Below, piece after piece: positions 33,468-42,127 of a stretch of 64,000 bases of DNA; the first letter of the stretch is position 1; each line of letters opens with the position of its first letter. Source of the DNA: 21-14-0-10-47-8 sp966211795. GTDB taxonomy: Bacteria > Bdellovibrionota > Bdellovibrionia > Bdellovibrionales > Bdellovibrionaceae. Location: the NCBI GenBank assembly GCA_966211795.1, contig CBIHNW010000004.1:163789-227788 (forward strand). Direction: 5' to 3'. The position numbers and the translations under genes were made by a program. The notes below the pieces were generated by a model. That model ran no database searches. It saw only the letters and a program-made list of their open reading frames with translations, and had not been told where the DNA came from.

Positions 33468-35575
33468 CGAGATCGCATTTTTTTCGTCGTTGGATTCGGT
33501 TCTTGCACAAAGCCCGGCCGGTGACGGATCTGATCGTAGTTCTCATGTCCTTGGGCGTCTTCTTCTATTATGCCCCCATCGATATCCTGAACCATGAACC
33601 AGCGACAGGCGGGGACACTGGTTCCCACTACTGGCCGCTGGTGACGTTGGTCAAAGAAGGATTGCCGCATTGGCATGTCCGCGTTTGGAATCCGGGCAAC
33701 TTGGGCGGCGAGCCCCATCTCACGCATTATTTTCCGCTTCCCTATTTGTTGATGGCATTTTTATCTTTGTTCATGCCGCTCGCTACGGCTTTCAATGTCG
33801 GCACGATTTTACCAGTCGCCATTTTTCCCCTGAGCGTCTATGCCTGCTTTCGCCTGTGGAAAATTCGTTTTCCAATTCCGGCATTGGCGACGGTCGCAAG
33901 CTTGGCATTTCTGTACAACGAATCCTTTAGCATGTGGGGCGGCAATGCGCTGTCCACGTTGGCCGGACAGTTCGCGCACATTTACGCTTACTGTTTTTTC
34001 TTGGTGGGCCTGGGCGCGATGGGCGCGGCTCTCGCCAAAAAAAGATTTCCGTGGCTTGCGACCTTTTCGTTCGCGGCGGTGCTGATTTCGCATTTCTACG
34101 TCGCCCTTTTTCTGCCCATCGTCTACCTTTGCTTTTTGATTTTCGAAAGAACCGAAGACTTTCGCGCGCGTTTGAAGAAATTATTTCTGTCCGGAATCGG
34201 CGCCTTGTTTTTATCCGCTTGGTTCGTGATTCCGATGTTGCACAACTCGAAATGGAACACGGCTTTCGGTCTGAAGTGGTCGGGCGGAAAACTTTTGCAA
34301 GAGGCCTTCCCGGAATTATTTTGGCCCTTTGCCGTCGCCACGGCGCTGCTGCTTTTGCTCTTCGCGGCTTTGCGCTTGAGACGAGCCAACCCCGAGCGCG
34401 AGTGGACGGTGCTGTTCCCGCTCGCCATTTCGGTTTTTGTGATCGGCATCGGTTACTATTTCGTTTTTCCGCCTCTCGGTCTGGTCGACATTCGCGTGCT
34501 GCCAACGCTGCAGCTTTTTCTGTGCTTGCTCGCGGCCGTTTTGGTTGGTTTGGGATTGCGACGCTTTTTATCGGCCCCGTGGAGCTGGTTCATCGTCATT
34601 CCGCTTTCGGTCGTGATCGTGTGGTGGACGACATTGCAGATTCGGAATTTCCCTTTTTGGATGAAGTGGAATTATTCAAGCTGGAGCGCCAAGGGAGCTT
34701 ATAAAGACCTGATGCAGCTCTCGGATCAGGTGCGCGGTGATTTTTCGCAGCCGCGAATCATCTATGAAAACAGCGACCTCTCAAACGCCGTCGGCAGCAT
34801 GCGCGTTTTTGAAATGCTTCCTTACTTTGCGGGTCGGTCGACGATGGAAAGTGTCTACATGCAGGCCACCGTCCTGGCGCCGGCCGCATTTTACCTGCAA
34901 GCCCTGATCAGCAAGACCCCGAGCTGTCCGTTTCCGAATTACACCTGCACAAGCTTTGATGTTTCGCGCGTAAAAAATTATCTCTCGCTGATGGGGATCA
35001 GTGATCTGATCCTGATCAGCCCCGAAGTTCGCTCGCAAGCCGATCAATCTTCGTTTCTGACAAAGCAGGGACAGTACGGGATCTGGAATTTATATCACTC
35101 CAGCATCCCGTCTCTATTGGTGGATGTGCTCAAAATCCAACCGCAATGGGCCGAAGCGCCGGATTTCAAGGCGACCTTTTACCAATGGTTTTTGGATTAC
35201 AAACCGGAAAATCCATTCTTGATCATCGCGCCGCCCGAAGATCGTTCGCGCATTCAAGCCGCCGTCGCGACCGATGAATGTCATCCGCAAGTTCATGTTG
35301 GCTTTGATCGCATCGAACTTGAAACCGATTGCGTGGGAAAATTTCACATTGTGAAATTCGCCTTTCACTCGACATGGAAGGTTTCCAGCGGCGATCCCTT
35401 GTACCTGACCAGTCCCGGTTTTATCGGCCTGATTCCTTCGACGAAAAAGGTCACTTTGACTTGGGGCGAGCATTGGCTTTGGACTTTGTCCGATGCGATT
35501 TCTTGGTTGTCCTTGATAGGAATGCTGTCGCTGTTGGGCTGGCGGTGGCGAAAAAAGAAATCGGGTGAGTCATGA
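33464..35575 (+). CDS. Multi-spanning membrane protein, probable GT-C type glycosyltransferase
   Basis: A 703-residue protein with about a dozen membrane helices, an early acidic loop motif GGDTGSHYWP, a WNPGNLGGEPHLTHYFPLPY segment, and a large soluble C-terminal part (about 420-660) before a last membrane helix. The layout and the DTGSH loop match the 6-pyruvoyl-tetrahydropterin-synthase-related membrane domain and YfhO-like GT-C transferases, which move sugars from polyprenyl phosphate. ATG 33464 overlapping the previous stop is preferred to GTG 33440. Substrate is unknown; a cell-envelope glycan is likely given the GT2 partner. Confidence 0.75.
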   Translation: MTRSHFFRRWIRFLHKARPVTDLIVVLMSLGVFFYYAPIDILNHEPATGGDTGSHYWPLVTLVKEGLPHWHVRVWNPGNLGGEPHLTHYFPLPYLLMAFLSLFMPLATAFNVGTILPVAIFPLSVYACFRLWKIRFPIPALATVASLAFLYNESFSMWGGNALSTLAGQFAHIYAYCFFLVGLGAMGAALAKKRFPWLATFSFAAVLISHFYVALFLPIVYLCFLIFERTEDFRARLKKLFLSGIGALFLSAWFVIPMLHNSKWNTAFGLKWSGGKLLQEAFPELFWPFAVATALLLLLFAALRLRRANPEREWTVLFPLAISVFVIGIGYYFVFPPLGLVDIRVLPTLQLFLCLLAAVLVGLGLRRFLSAPWSWFIVIPLSVVIVWWTTLQIRNFPFWMKWNYSSWSAKGAYKDLMQLSDQVRGDFSQPRIIYENSDLSNAVGSMRVFEMLPYFAGRSTMESVYMQATVLAPAAFYLQALISKTPSCPFPNYTCTSFDVSRVKNYLSLMGISDLILISPEVRSQADQSSFLTKQGQYGIWNLYHSSIPSLLVDVLKIQPQWAEAPDFKATFYQWFLDYKPENPFLIIAPPEDRSRIQAAVATDECHPQVHVGFDRIELETDCVGKFHIVKFAFHSTWKVSSGDPLYLTSPGFIGLIPSTKKVTLTWGEHWLWTLSDAISWLSLIGMLSLLGWRWRKKKSGES

Positions 35576-36414
35576 TTTGGCTCTTCGCTTTTCTGCTCGG
35601 TACGGCCCAGGCCGGTTATCTGCAAATCGTCGGTAAGCCTTCTATTCGCTTGGAAAAGTTAAATCAGAATTTGCAATTGGTTGGCGAATACCAGATTAAA
35701 AATCAGGGCGACGAAACGGCCCGGAATGTTTATCCCGAAATTCATGTGGATCAGTTTTCTTGGCATGGTGATCCCGTCATGCTGGATGCCGGCGCCACTT
35801 ACGTCTGGAAAATTTCGCAAACGATTGCCAGCCAGCAGCTGGACTTGCCGCCGCTGGGTCGATTTGCGCTGATCATTTTTCATCACTATGAAGATCTGAA
35901 TGCCTACCCCTTCGAGATTCCGTCGGTTCACCTTCTGAGCGTCGGAGCTTCGCCTGCGGTCAAAGAGCCCTTGGTTCAATTGCAAGTTCAAGCGGTCAGC
36001 GGGGTTCTGTATTCCGCACAATACACCGTGACGAATCCGACCGGTGATAAGTTTCATTTTCTGCCGATGTACGTGATCCCTCGAGAAATGGAAATGCGAA
36101 GCCCCGAGATTCCTCTCGAAGTCCCCAGCGGAGGCGAAATGGTTGGCTCGTTTTTATTTGAAAACAAAAAGGGCTTGGTGGGCAGCAACTACCACGCGTT
36201 TTTGGTTCTGCGCTGGATTGAAAACGGTCAACGGCAAGCGACCATGACGGGCGCTAATTTTCGCATTGAAAAAAATCAGACGCCTCGCCATTCTTGGAAT
36301 CCGCAACAGATTTTCTGGGCCTGGTGGTTTTGGATCACGGCCTGCGGATTGATCGGGATGTGGGCTTTCTGGATTCGTCCCCTGCGAAAACTTCGGCAAA
36401 ATGTTAAAATCTAA
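35572..36414 (+). CDS. Exported membrane-anchored protein, unknown function
   Basis: A 280-residue protein with a signal peptide (MIWLFAFLLGTAQAG), a long extracytoplasmic beta-rich region (LVGEYQIKNQGDETARNVYPEI; later YTVTNPTGDKFHFLPMYVIP), which looks like two Ig-like or NEW3-type domains, and a C-terminal membrane helix (about 245-266) followed by a short basic tail. It overlaps the GT-C-like gene by ATGA and probably works with it, perhaps as an accessory or glycan-binding part. I recognise no family. Confidence 0.75.
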   Translation: MIWLFAFLLGTAQAGYLQIVGKPSIRLEKLNQNLQLVGEYQIKNQGDETARNVYPEIHVDQFSWHGDPVMLDAGATYVWKISQTIASQQLDLPPLGRFALIIFHHYEDLNAYPFEIPSVHLLSVGASPAVKEPLVQLQVQAVSGVLYSAQYTVTNPTGDKFHFLPMYVIPREMEMRSPEIPLEVPSGGEMVGSFLFENKKGLVGSNYHAFLVLRWIENGQRQATMTGANFRIEKNQTPRHSWNPQQIFWAWWFWITACGLIGMWAFWIRPLRKLRQNVKI

Positions 36415-36593
36415 AAAATTTGCATAGGTTCGAGACGGGCCGTCGTACGCCATTTTTGACTCTCAGCCGGGGTGTCTTGAATTGAGACCGAAACGACCTC
36501 AGAGCTGCTCAGATCGCGTCCCGCATTAAGATTCGACTTTGAAAGACTCACCAAAAGTCCAGGACTGCCGATAAGTTTATAAATCCAACCCAT
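36411..36593 (-). CDS. Possible small protein, weak support
   Basis: A 60-codon open frame fills the 196-base gap between the previous gene and hpf on the opposite strand. Its codon use is like that of the neighbours and the peptide (ATG at 36593) is soluble, but there is no clear ribosome-binding site and no family resemblance. It could equally be non-coding leader of hpf. Confidence 0.25.
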   Translation of the reverse strand: MGWIYKLIGSPGLLVSLSKSNLNAGRDLSSSEVVSVSIQDTPAESQKWRTTARLEPMQIF

Positions 36594-36610
36594 AAACTGA
36601 GGGCTTAATC

Positions 36611-36997
36611 ATGCAGTGGAAACACAATTTCAAACATGTGGATGTATCCGAATCTCTTCAGAAATACGCCGAAAGCACTTTGACCAAAGAAGAGCGTTTT
36701 TTGTTGAAGGATTCGCAGTGGCAGATTTTTTATAGCAAAGGCAAGCATCACCATGAATGCCAAGTGGACGTGCATGTGCAAAACGGCACAGGACATTTTA
36801 AAACCTCGGTGAAGAGCGATTCTTTTTACACGGCGGTCGACGAAGCTGCTGAAAAGCTCAGCAAGCAATTTCAGAAGAAGAAAGAGAAACTTCAGCATCA
36901 CAAGGATTTTGCAAAATCACGTGAAGGTCGCCTGAAACGCATTAATTCCAAGCTAGAGTACGATAGCTCACCATTCCCGACAAAAAAGCCGGCGTAA
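36611..36997 (+). CDS. hpf: Ribosome hibernation promoting factor
   Basis: A 128-residue HPF/RaiA-type protein that binds the small ribosomal subunit in slow growth. It starts MQWKHNFKHVDVSESLQKYAES and shows the family's beta-alpha pattern (ECQVDVHVQNGTGHFKTSVKSD, YTAVDEAAEKLSKQFQKKKEK). It is slightly longer than short HPF because of a basic tail (100-128). In many bacteria hpf directly follows rpoN; here three genes are inserted between. The start has no strong ribosome-binding site. Confidence 0.9.
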   Translation: MQWKHNFKHVDVSESLQKYAESTLTKEERFLLKDSQWQIFYSKGKHHHECQVDVHVQNGTGHFKTSVKSDSFYTAVDEAAEKLSKQFQKKKEKLQHHKDFAKSREGRLKRINSKLEYDSSPFPTKKPA

Positions 36998-37021
36998 AGA
37001 GCTTCTTTTGCCATCATTGAT

Positions 37022-37062
37022 GCGCCTCATGGCGGCTCCATTCGGGCCGCCATTATCGGCGC
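37022..37062 (+). repeat. Two-step GC-rich hairpin between hpf and metK
   Basis: ATGGCGGC (37029-37036) pairs with GCCGCCAT (37046-37053) and the flanking GCGCC (37022-37026) with GGCGC (37058-37062), giving a stable stem with an internal bulge. There is no T-run, so it is either a Rho-aided end of hpf or part of a structured RNA in the 246-base gap before metK. I do not recognise a known SAM riboswitch here. Confidence 0.55.
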
Positions 37063-37162
37063 GGTTCTAGCACCCGCCGGCAAGCCGCGATGGGCAGGGC
37101 TTCCAGCCTTTGCCTTTGGCTGACAGATTTGAGCCGATACTCTCGATATTATTGGCAAAAAA

Positions 37163-37182
37163 GGGGGTTTTCATTGACCCCC
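37163..37182 (+). repeat. GGGGGT/ACCCCC hairpin in the metK leader
   Basis: GGGGGT (37163-37168) pairs with ACCCCC (37177-37182) across an 8-base loop, 61 bases before metK. The following CTTTT at 37191-37195 is a short T-tract, so it might attenuate metK transcription. Confidence 0.4.
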
Positions 37183-37243
37183 CGAGCTTCCTTTTGTAGC
37201 CTCGCTGGGTTCATTCAAATGATATCCATATAAGGCGGGCTCA

Positions 37244-38413
37244 ATGTCTCAATTGAAAAACTATTTTTTTACCAGTGAATCTGTTTCTGAAGGTCACCCA
37301 GATAAAATGGCGGATCAAATCAGCGACGCGGTTTTGGACGCCATTCTGGCGCAAGATCCTCGCGGCCGTGTGGCTTGCGAAACTTTGCTCACAACAGGCT
37401 TGATCTGCGTTGCCGGCGAAATTTCAACGGGCGCTAAAATCAACATTTCAGAAATCGCTCGCGAGACGGTGAAAAAAATTGGTTACGACAACACCGACAA
37501 AGGTTTCGATTATAAAACCTGCGGCGTGATCGTGGCCGTTGGTCAACAATCTGCAGACATCGCCATGGGCGTGAAGGAAACAGGCAGCGAAGAGCAAGGC
37601 GCCGGTGACCAAGGTTTGATGTTCGGTTATGCGGTGAACGAAACTCCAGAGTTGATGCCGCTAACAATTTCTTTGTCACATAAGATTTTGAAAGAGATGG
37701 CCGACCAGCGCAAATCTGGCAAAGCTGATTTCTTGCGTCCCGATGCCAAGTCTCAGGTCACTTTCCAGTACGAAAACGGAAAAGCAAAACGCATCGACAC
37801 GATCGTGGTCTCCACTCAACACACAGAGGCTGCGACCCAAGCACAGTTGAAAGACTATGTGATGGAAAGCGTTCTGCGCAAAGTGGTTCCTTCGCAGTGG
37901 ATGGACAAGCAAACTAAAATTCTGGTGAACCCAACCGGTCGTTTCGTGATTGGTGGTCCGATGGGTGATGCCGGAGTGACGGGACGTAAGATCATCGTTG
38001 ATACTTACGGCGGACACGGTGCTCACGGTGGGGGCGCATTCTCTGGAAAAGATCCTTCAAAAGTGGATCGTTCCGCGGCCTATGCTGCTCGTCACGTCGC
38101 TAAAAATATCGTGGCCGCAGGCCTGGCGGAAAAATGCTTGGTGCAGGTGGCTTACGCGATTGGTGTGGCAGAGCCTGTTAGCATCAACGTCAACGATTAC
38201 GGCACCAGCAAAGTCGGCTCCGAAATTTTGGAAAAAGCAGTTCGTGAAGTCTGGTCTCTGAAGCCAGCTCGCATCGTTCAGGATTTGGATCTGTTGAAGC
38301 CAATCTACAGTGCGACTTCGACCTACGGACATTTTGGCCGTGAAGAATTCGCGTGGGAAAAAATCAACAAAGTGGCCCAACTGCAAGACGTTGTAAAAAC
38401 ACTGTCTCGGTAA
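37244..38413 (+). CDS. metK: S-adenosylmethionine synthetase
   Basis: MetK makes SAM from methionine and ATP. The 389-residue protein has normal length and signatures: TSESVSEGHPDKMADQISDA, AGDQGLMFGYAVNET, the P-loop-like GGHGAHGGGAFSGKDPSKVD and DAGVTGRKIIVDTYGG. AAGG lies 9 bases before the ATG. The 246-base leader holds two hairpins. lepA follows 3 bases after the stop, so the two are probably co-transcribed. Confidence 0.98.
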   Translation: MSQLKNYFFTSESVSEGHPDKMADQISDAVLDAILAQDPRGRVACETLLTTGLICVAGEISTGAKINISEIARETVKKIGYDNTDKGFDYKTCGVIVAVGQQSADIAMGVKETGSEEQGAGDQGLMFGYAVNETPELMPLTISLSHKILKEMADQRKSGKADFLRPDAKSQVTFQYENGKAKRIDTIVVSTQHTEAATQAQLKDYVMESVLRKVVPSQWMDKQTKILVNPTGRFVIGGPMGDAGVTGRKIIVDTYGGHGAHGGGAFSGKDPSKVDRSAAYAARHVAKNIVAAGLAEKCLVQVAYAIGVAEPVSINVNDYGTSKVGSEILEKAVREVWSLKPARIVQDLDLLKPIYSATSTYGHFGREEFAWEKINKVAQLQDVVKTLSR

Positions 38414-38416
38414 TCG

Positions 38417-40216
38417 ATGGATCCAAAATACATCCGAAATTTTTCGATCATCGCGCACATCGACCACGGGAAATCCACCCTGGCCGATGCGCTATTGTCC
38501 GAAACGGGCGGTTTGTCAGCGCGTGAAGAAAAAGCTCAGTTCCTAGATAATATGGAGCTCGAGCGTGAACGTGGGATCACGATTAAAGCTCAGACCGTTT
38601 GTCTGTCTTTCAAAGCGAAAGACGGCGAAACCTATCAGATCAATCTGATCGATACTCCGGGACACGTGGACTTCAGTTACGAAGTCTCGCGATCTTTGGC
38701 TGCCTGTGAAGGTGCGATTCTGGTGGTGGATGCCAATCAAGGTGTCGAAGCTCAAACATTGGCAAACGTGTACTTGGCGATCAATAACAATCTCGAAATC
38801 ATTCCTGTCTTAAATAAAATTGATCTTCCATCTGCGGATCCAGATGGTGTTAAAAAGCAAATCGAAGACACCATCGGCTTGGATTGCTCGGAAGCGATCA
38901 TGGCCTCGGCCAAAGAGCGCATCGGCATTCGCGATATTCTGGAAGCGATCGTCGTCAAAGTTCCACCACCGAAAGCGGATCGAAGCCTGCCTTTGCGGGG
39001 TTTGATTTTCGACTCTTGGTTTGATGCTTATCAAGGTGTCGTCGTTTTGGTTCGTGCCGTCGATGGCACCATCAAAAAAGGCGAGCGCATCAAATTCATG
39101 GCCACCGGTGGGGACTACGAAGTCCTGCGCATGGGAAAATACACTCCATTTCCAACGCCAGTTGAGCAATTGGATGCGGGCGAAGTGGGATTTATCATTT
39201 GCGGCATCAAAGACATTCGCGACGTTCAAGTCGGTGACACGGTGACGGGTTCAAAAAATTCGGCACCCGAAGCGTTGCCTGGTTTTCAGCGCATCAAACC
39301 AATGGTCTTTGCCGGAATTTTTCCAGTCGTTGCGACCGAATATGAAAACTTGAAAGTCGCTCTTGAAAAGCTTTGTCTGAATGACTCGTCATTGACCTTC
39401 GAAGTGGAAAAATCCATGGCCCTGGGGTTCGGCTATCGCTGCGGCTTCTTGGGACTTTTGCATATGGAAATCGTGCAAGAACGTCTCGAGCGTGAATTCA
39501 ATTTGAATTTGATCACGACCGCACCCACCGTTGTTTATAAAGTTCACTTGAATGACGGCACGATGATCACTCTTGAAAATCCATCGCAGCTTCCGGATGA
39601 AACCAAGATCCTGAAGATGGAAGAGCCTTTCGTGAAGGTGACGGTCCATACTCCGACGGATTACATCGGTGCAATCCTGAAGCTTTGCGAAGACAAGCGC
39701 GGTATGCAGATCAAGATGGATTACGTCAGTCCGACCAAAGTCATCATCGAGTACAAATTGCCGATGAACGAAATGGTGATGGATTTTTACGATCGTCTGA
39801 AATCCGTCTCCAAAGGATATGCGTCACTGGAGTATGAATTGATGGGCTTCGAAGAGGCCGATCTGGTGAAAATGGACATCCTGATCAATCAAGAGCCCGT
39901 GGATGCCTTGTCTTTGATTCTGCATCGAAGCAAAGCGACCACCCGTGGACGCTCCCTGACGGAGAAAATGAAAGAACTGATTCCTCGACAGCAGTATCAA
40001 GTCGCCATCCAAGCGGCGATTGGTTCAAAGGTTGTCGCTCGAGAGACCCTGGGCGCCTTGCGTAAAGACGTGACCGCCAAATGTTATGGGGGAGATATTT
40101 CTCGTAAGCGTAAACTTCTTGAACGGCAAAAAGAAGGTAAGAAGCGCATGAAGCAGATTGGAACTGTGGATGTGCCTCAGGAAGCCTTCTTGGCCATCTT
40201 AAAAGTGGAGGACTAA
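38417..40216 (+). CDS. lepA: Elongation factor 4 (LepA)
   Basis: A 599-residue translational GTPase that back-translocates or remodels stalled ribosomes. Motifs: P-loop AHIDHGKSTLADALL, switch ERERGITIKAQTV, DTPGHVDF, NKIDLPSADP, and the LepA-specific C-terminal domain ending in CYGGDISRKRKLLERQKEGKKRMK. The lepA-lepB neighbourhood is conserved in many bacteria; here a small secreted-protein gene (TAATG overlap) sits between lepA and the lepB copies. Confidence 0.98.
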   Translation: MDPKYIRNFSIIAHIDHGKSTLADALLSETGGLSAREEKAQFLDNMELERERGITIKAQTVCLSFKAKDGETYQINLIDTPGHVDFSYEVSRSLAACEGAILVVDANQGVEAQTLANVYLAINNNLEIIPVLNKIDLPSADPDGVKKQIEDTIGLDCSEAIMASAKERIGIRDILEAIVVKVPPPKADRSLPLRGLIFDSWFDAYQGVVVLVRAVDGTIKKGERIKFMATGGDYEVLRMGKYTPFPTPVEQLDAGEVGFIICGIKDIRDVQVGDTVTGSKNSAPEALPGFQRIKPMVFAGIFPVVATEYENLKVALEKLCLNDSSLTFEVEKSMALGFGYRCGFLGLLHMEIVQERLEREFNLNLITTAPTVVYKVHLNDGTMITLENPSQLPDETKILKMEEPFVKVTVHTPTDYIGAILKLCEDKRGMQIKMDYVSPTKVIIEYKLPMNEMVMDFYDRLKSVSKGYASLEYELMGFEEADLVKMDILINQEPVDALSLILHRSKATTRGRSLTEKMKELIPRQQYQVAIQAAIGSKVVARETLGALRKDVTAKCYGGDISRKRKLLERQKEGKKRMKQIGTVDVPQEAFLAILKVED

Positions 40217-40548
40217 TGAAAATTCTCGGACTTGTGATCGGTGTGCTGATGTCGGTCTCGGCAATGGCGACAATGCAGTATTCATCAGGCAGCGGATCAG
40301 CGAACGGCTTTTGTGACGGTTCTCCATCTGGTTACTGGTGCATGGATAACGTTAAAAACAGCGCTCGTCGCGATGCTTTGAACCAAGCGGATCTGAATTG
40401 CCGCGTTCATGGCGGAGTGACTCAGCCATCTTACACGGCCAGCTGCTATTCTGAATATTGCAGCCCTTTTTCGATTCCCGCGAATGCTCCCAGCCAATTC
40501 GTCACGTGCCGCTCGGACTGCAGTCTGGGCTGTGACATCAAGGAGTAA
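40216..40548 (+). CDS. Small secreted cysteine-containing protein
   Basis: A 110-residue protein with a signal peptide (MKILGLVIGVLMSVSAMA) and a mature part rich in Ser, Gly and Cys (about ten Cys, among them FCDGSPSGYWC, NCRVHGG and CRSDCSLGCD). It likely folds with disulfides outside the cytoplasm. Its start overlaps the lepA stop and lepB follows 2 bases after its own stop, so it is translated with the signal peptidase genes, one of which may process it. No family recognised; the stretch ARRDALNQADLNC resembles a helix in the protein at 15175-15645. Confidence 0.75.
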   Translation: MKILGLVIGVLMSVSAMATMQYSSGSGSANGFCDGSPSGYWCMDNVKNSARRDALNQADLNCRVHGGVTQPSYTASCYSEYCSPFSIPANAPSQFVTCRSDCSLGCDIKE

Positions 40549-40550
40549 GA

Positions 40551-41348
40551 GTGAGCTCATCTTCCCAAAAGCCATCCAACCAAACGCCCAATAAATGGAC
40601 CAGCATGGATTTCCGATCCAAGCACTTCTGGAGCGAGGGCTGGGGTTCCATGGCCCTGGCCGTGGCGGTGGCCTTGTTCATCCGCTGGATTTTCTTTGAA
40701 GCCTACGTCATCCCATCGGGATCGATGCTTCCGTCTCTGCTGATTCACGATCATATCTTCGTCAACAAATTCGTTTACGGGGTGCGCGTGCCTTTTAGCG
40801 AAGATTGGTTGATGAAATTTTCCGAGCCCAAAACCGGCGACGTCATTGTCTTCAAATATCCTCGGGACATGAGCACCTTCTTCATCAAGCGGGTCGTGGG
40901 CGAGCCGGGCGATAAGATTTTTTACGAAAACGGAACCTTGTACATCAACGATAAGCCCATGGAGCGCAAGGTTCCCTTGTCTTCCAAGGATTTTGAATGG
41001 TTGCGGGACGAAGACTTCCGCAGCGATGGCGATGTTTACGACGGCAAAGACAACTATGTTCACTTTACCGAAGTCTTGAAGGAAAAAGAGCACTCGATCC
41101 TGGTTCGCCGGGGCGATGTTTATGATACTTTTGGACCGGAAATCGTGCCGGAAGATCACCTTTTCGTGATGGGTGACAACCGCAACCGCTCGGCGGACAG
41201 CCGCGTTTGGGGATTCTTGCCGAAGAAAAATATTTTGGGTCGCGCCAGCATCGTGTGGCTCTCGTGTGAAGAGACGCTGCCAAGCATTCCGTTCTTGTGC
41301 AACCCACTCACCATTCGATGGAAGCGCTTTTTCCACATCGTCAATTAA
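40551..41348 (+). CDS. lepB: Signal peptidase I, copy 1
   Basis: A 265-residue type I signal peptidase that removes signal peptides at the periplasmic face of the inner membrane. GTG start with AAGGAG 5 bases upstream. One membrane helix (about 33-50) precedes box B VIPSGSMLPSLL with the nucleophile Ser58; the general-base Lys113 lies in FFIKRVVGEPGDK, and box E is MGDNRNRSADSRVWG. It shares IPSGSMLPSLLIHDHIFVNK with copy 2. It is the first of three tandem lepB genes. Confidence 0.95.
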   Translation: MSSSSQKPSNQTPNKWTSMDFRSKHFWSEGWGSMALAVAVALFIRWIFFEAYVIPSGSMLPSLLIHDHIFVNKFVYGVRVPFSEDWLMKFSEPKTGDVIVFKYPRDMSTFFIKRVVGEPGDKIFYENGTLYINDKPMERKVPLSSKDFEWLRDEDFRSDGDVYDGKDNYVHFTEVLKEKEHSILVRRGDVYDTFGPEIVPEDHLFVMGDNRNRSADSRVWGFLPKKNILGRASIVWLSCEETLPSIPFLCNPLTIRWKRFFHIVN

Positions 41349-41357
41349 AGGCCATTC

Positions 41358-42041
41358 ATGAAAAAAGACCTGAGAGGAACATGGCCGCAGGCCCTTCTCA
41401 CCTTCTTCGCTCCGATCCTTCTGGTGATCGGGGTGCGATGGCTGCTGGTCGAGCCTTTTGTGATTCCTTCGGGATCCATGCTGCCGTCGCTGCTGATTCA
41501 TGATCATATTTTCGTCAACAAGTTGGCTTTCGGCGTGCAAATTCCATTCGGCAATGGCTTCCTGGCTCAGTGGGGAAAGCCCCAGCCTGGGCAAATCGTG
41601 GTCTTTCGCTTTCCGCCCAATCCGGATGTGTTCTATGTCAAACGGGTGATCGCGGTTGCTGGGGACGAGGTGTCCGTGCAAAACGGTGTCGTGACCGTGA
41701 ACGGGAAAGAATACCTTCAGCAACCCATGCCCAGCACCGGATTCGAAGAAGGCTTTGATTACTATCTTGAGAAATCGCAGTCCTCTTACATCGTTCGCTA
41801 TGTCAGCAAAGAAGACTCGTCCTTCGGCCCACGAAAGGTTCCTGAAAATCATCTTTTTGTAATGGGAGACAATCGCGATCAATCGAATGACTCGCGATTC
41901 TGGGGTTTCGTACCGGAATCCAATCTTGTGGGAACCGCGAAGCTGATCTGGCTCTCCTGCAAAGAGACGTTGAACTCAGCCCAGTTTCTTTGTGATCCCA
42001 CGACCATTCGTTGGGACCGTCTGCTAAAAAAAACACGTTAA
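41358..42041 (+). CDS. lepB: Signal peptidase I, copy 2
   Basis: A 227-residue signal peptidase, start ATG with AAAGG upstream, 9 bases after copy 1. The catalytic Ser40 is in IPSGSMLPSLL and Lys95 in FYVKRVIAVAGDEV; MGDNRDQSNDSRFWG follows. The C-terminal block LSCKETLNSAQFLCDPTTIRW is close to LSCEETLPSIPFLCNP of copy 1, so the two arose by tandem duplication, but third codon positions differ widely, so it is not recent. Catalytic residues are intact. Confidence 0.95.
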   Translation: MKKDLRGTWPQALLTFFAPILLVIGVRWLLVEPFVIPSGSMLPSLLIHDHIFVNKLAFGVQIPFGNGFLAQWGKPQPGQIVVFRFPPNPDVFYVKRVIAVAGDEVSVQNGVVTVNGKEYLQQPMPSTGFEEGFDYYLEKSQSSYIVRYVSKEDSSFGPRKVPENHLFVMGDNRDQSNDSRFWGFVPESNLVGTAKLIWLSCKETLNSAQFLCDPTTIRWDRLLKKTR

Positions 42042-42127
42042 ACAAGCTGGAACGGCTGGCTTGGCGGGGACTTTTCTGAAAATTCAGGATGCATCTTATT
42101 TATGAACAGGCTCTAATTAAGTCAGTT

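Noticed and set aside
36998..37243. SAM riboswitch before metK
   Set aside because: I looked for SAM-I, SAM-II and SAH type core motifs and did not find them by eye; only generic hairpins are visible.
40557..41882. 441-codon open frame on the minus strand across lepB copies 1 and 2
   Set aside because: It mirrors two clearly real signal peptidase genes, spans their gap only by chance and has no family features. Such long antisense frames arise from codon bias.
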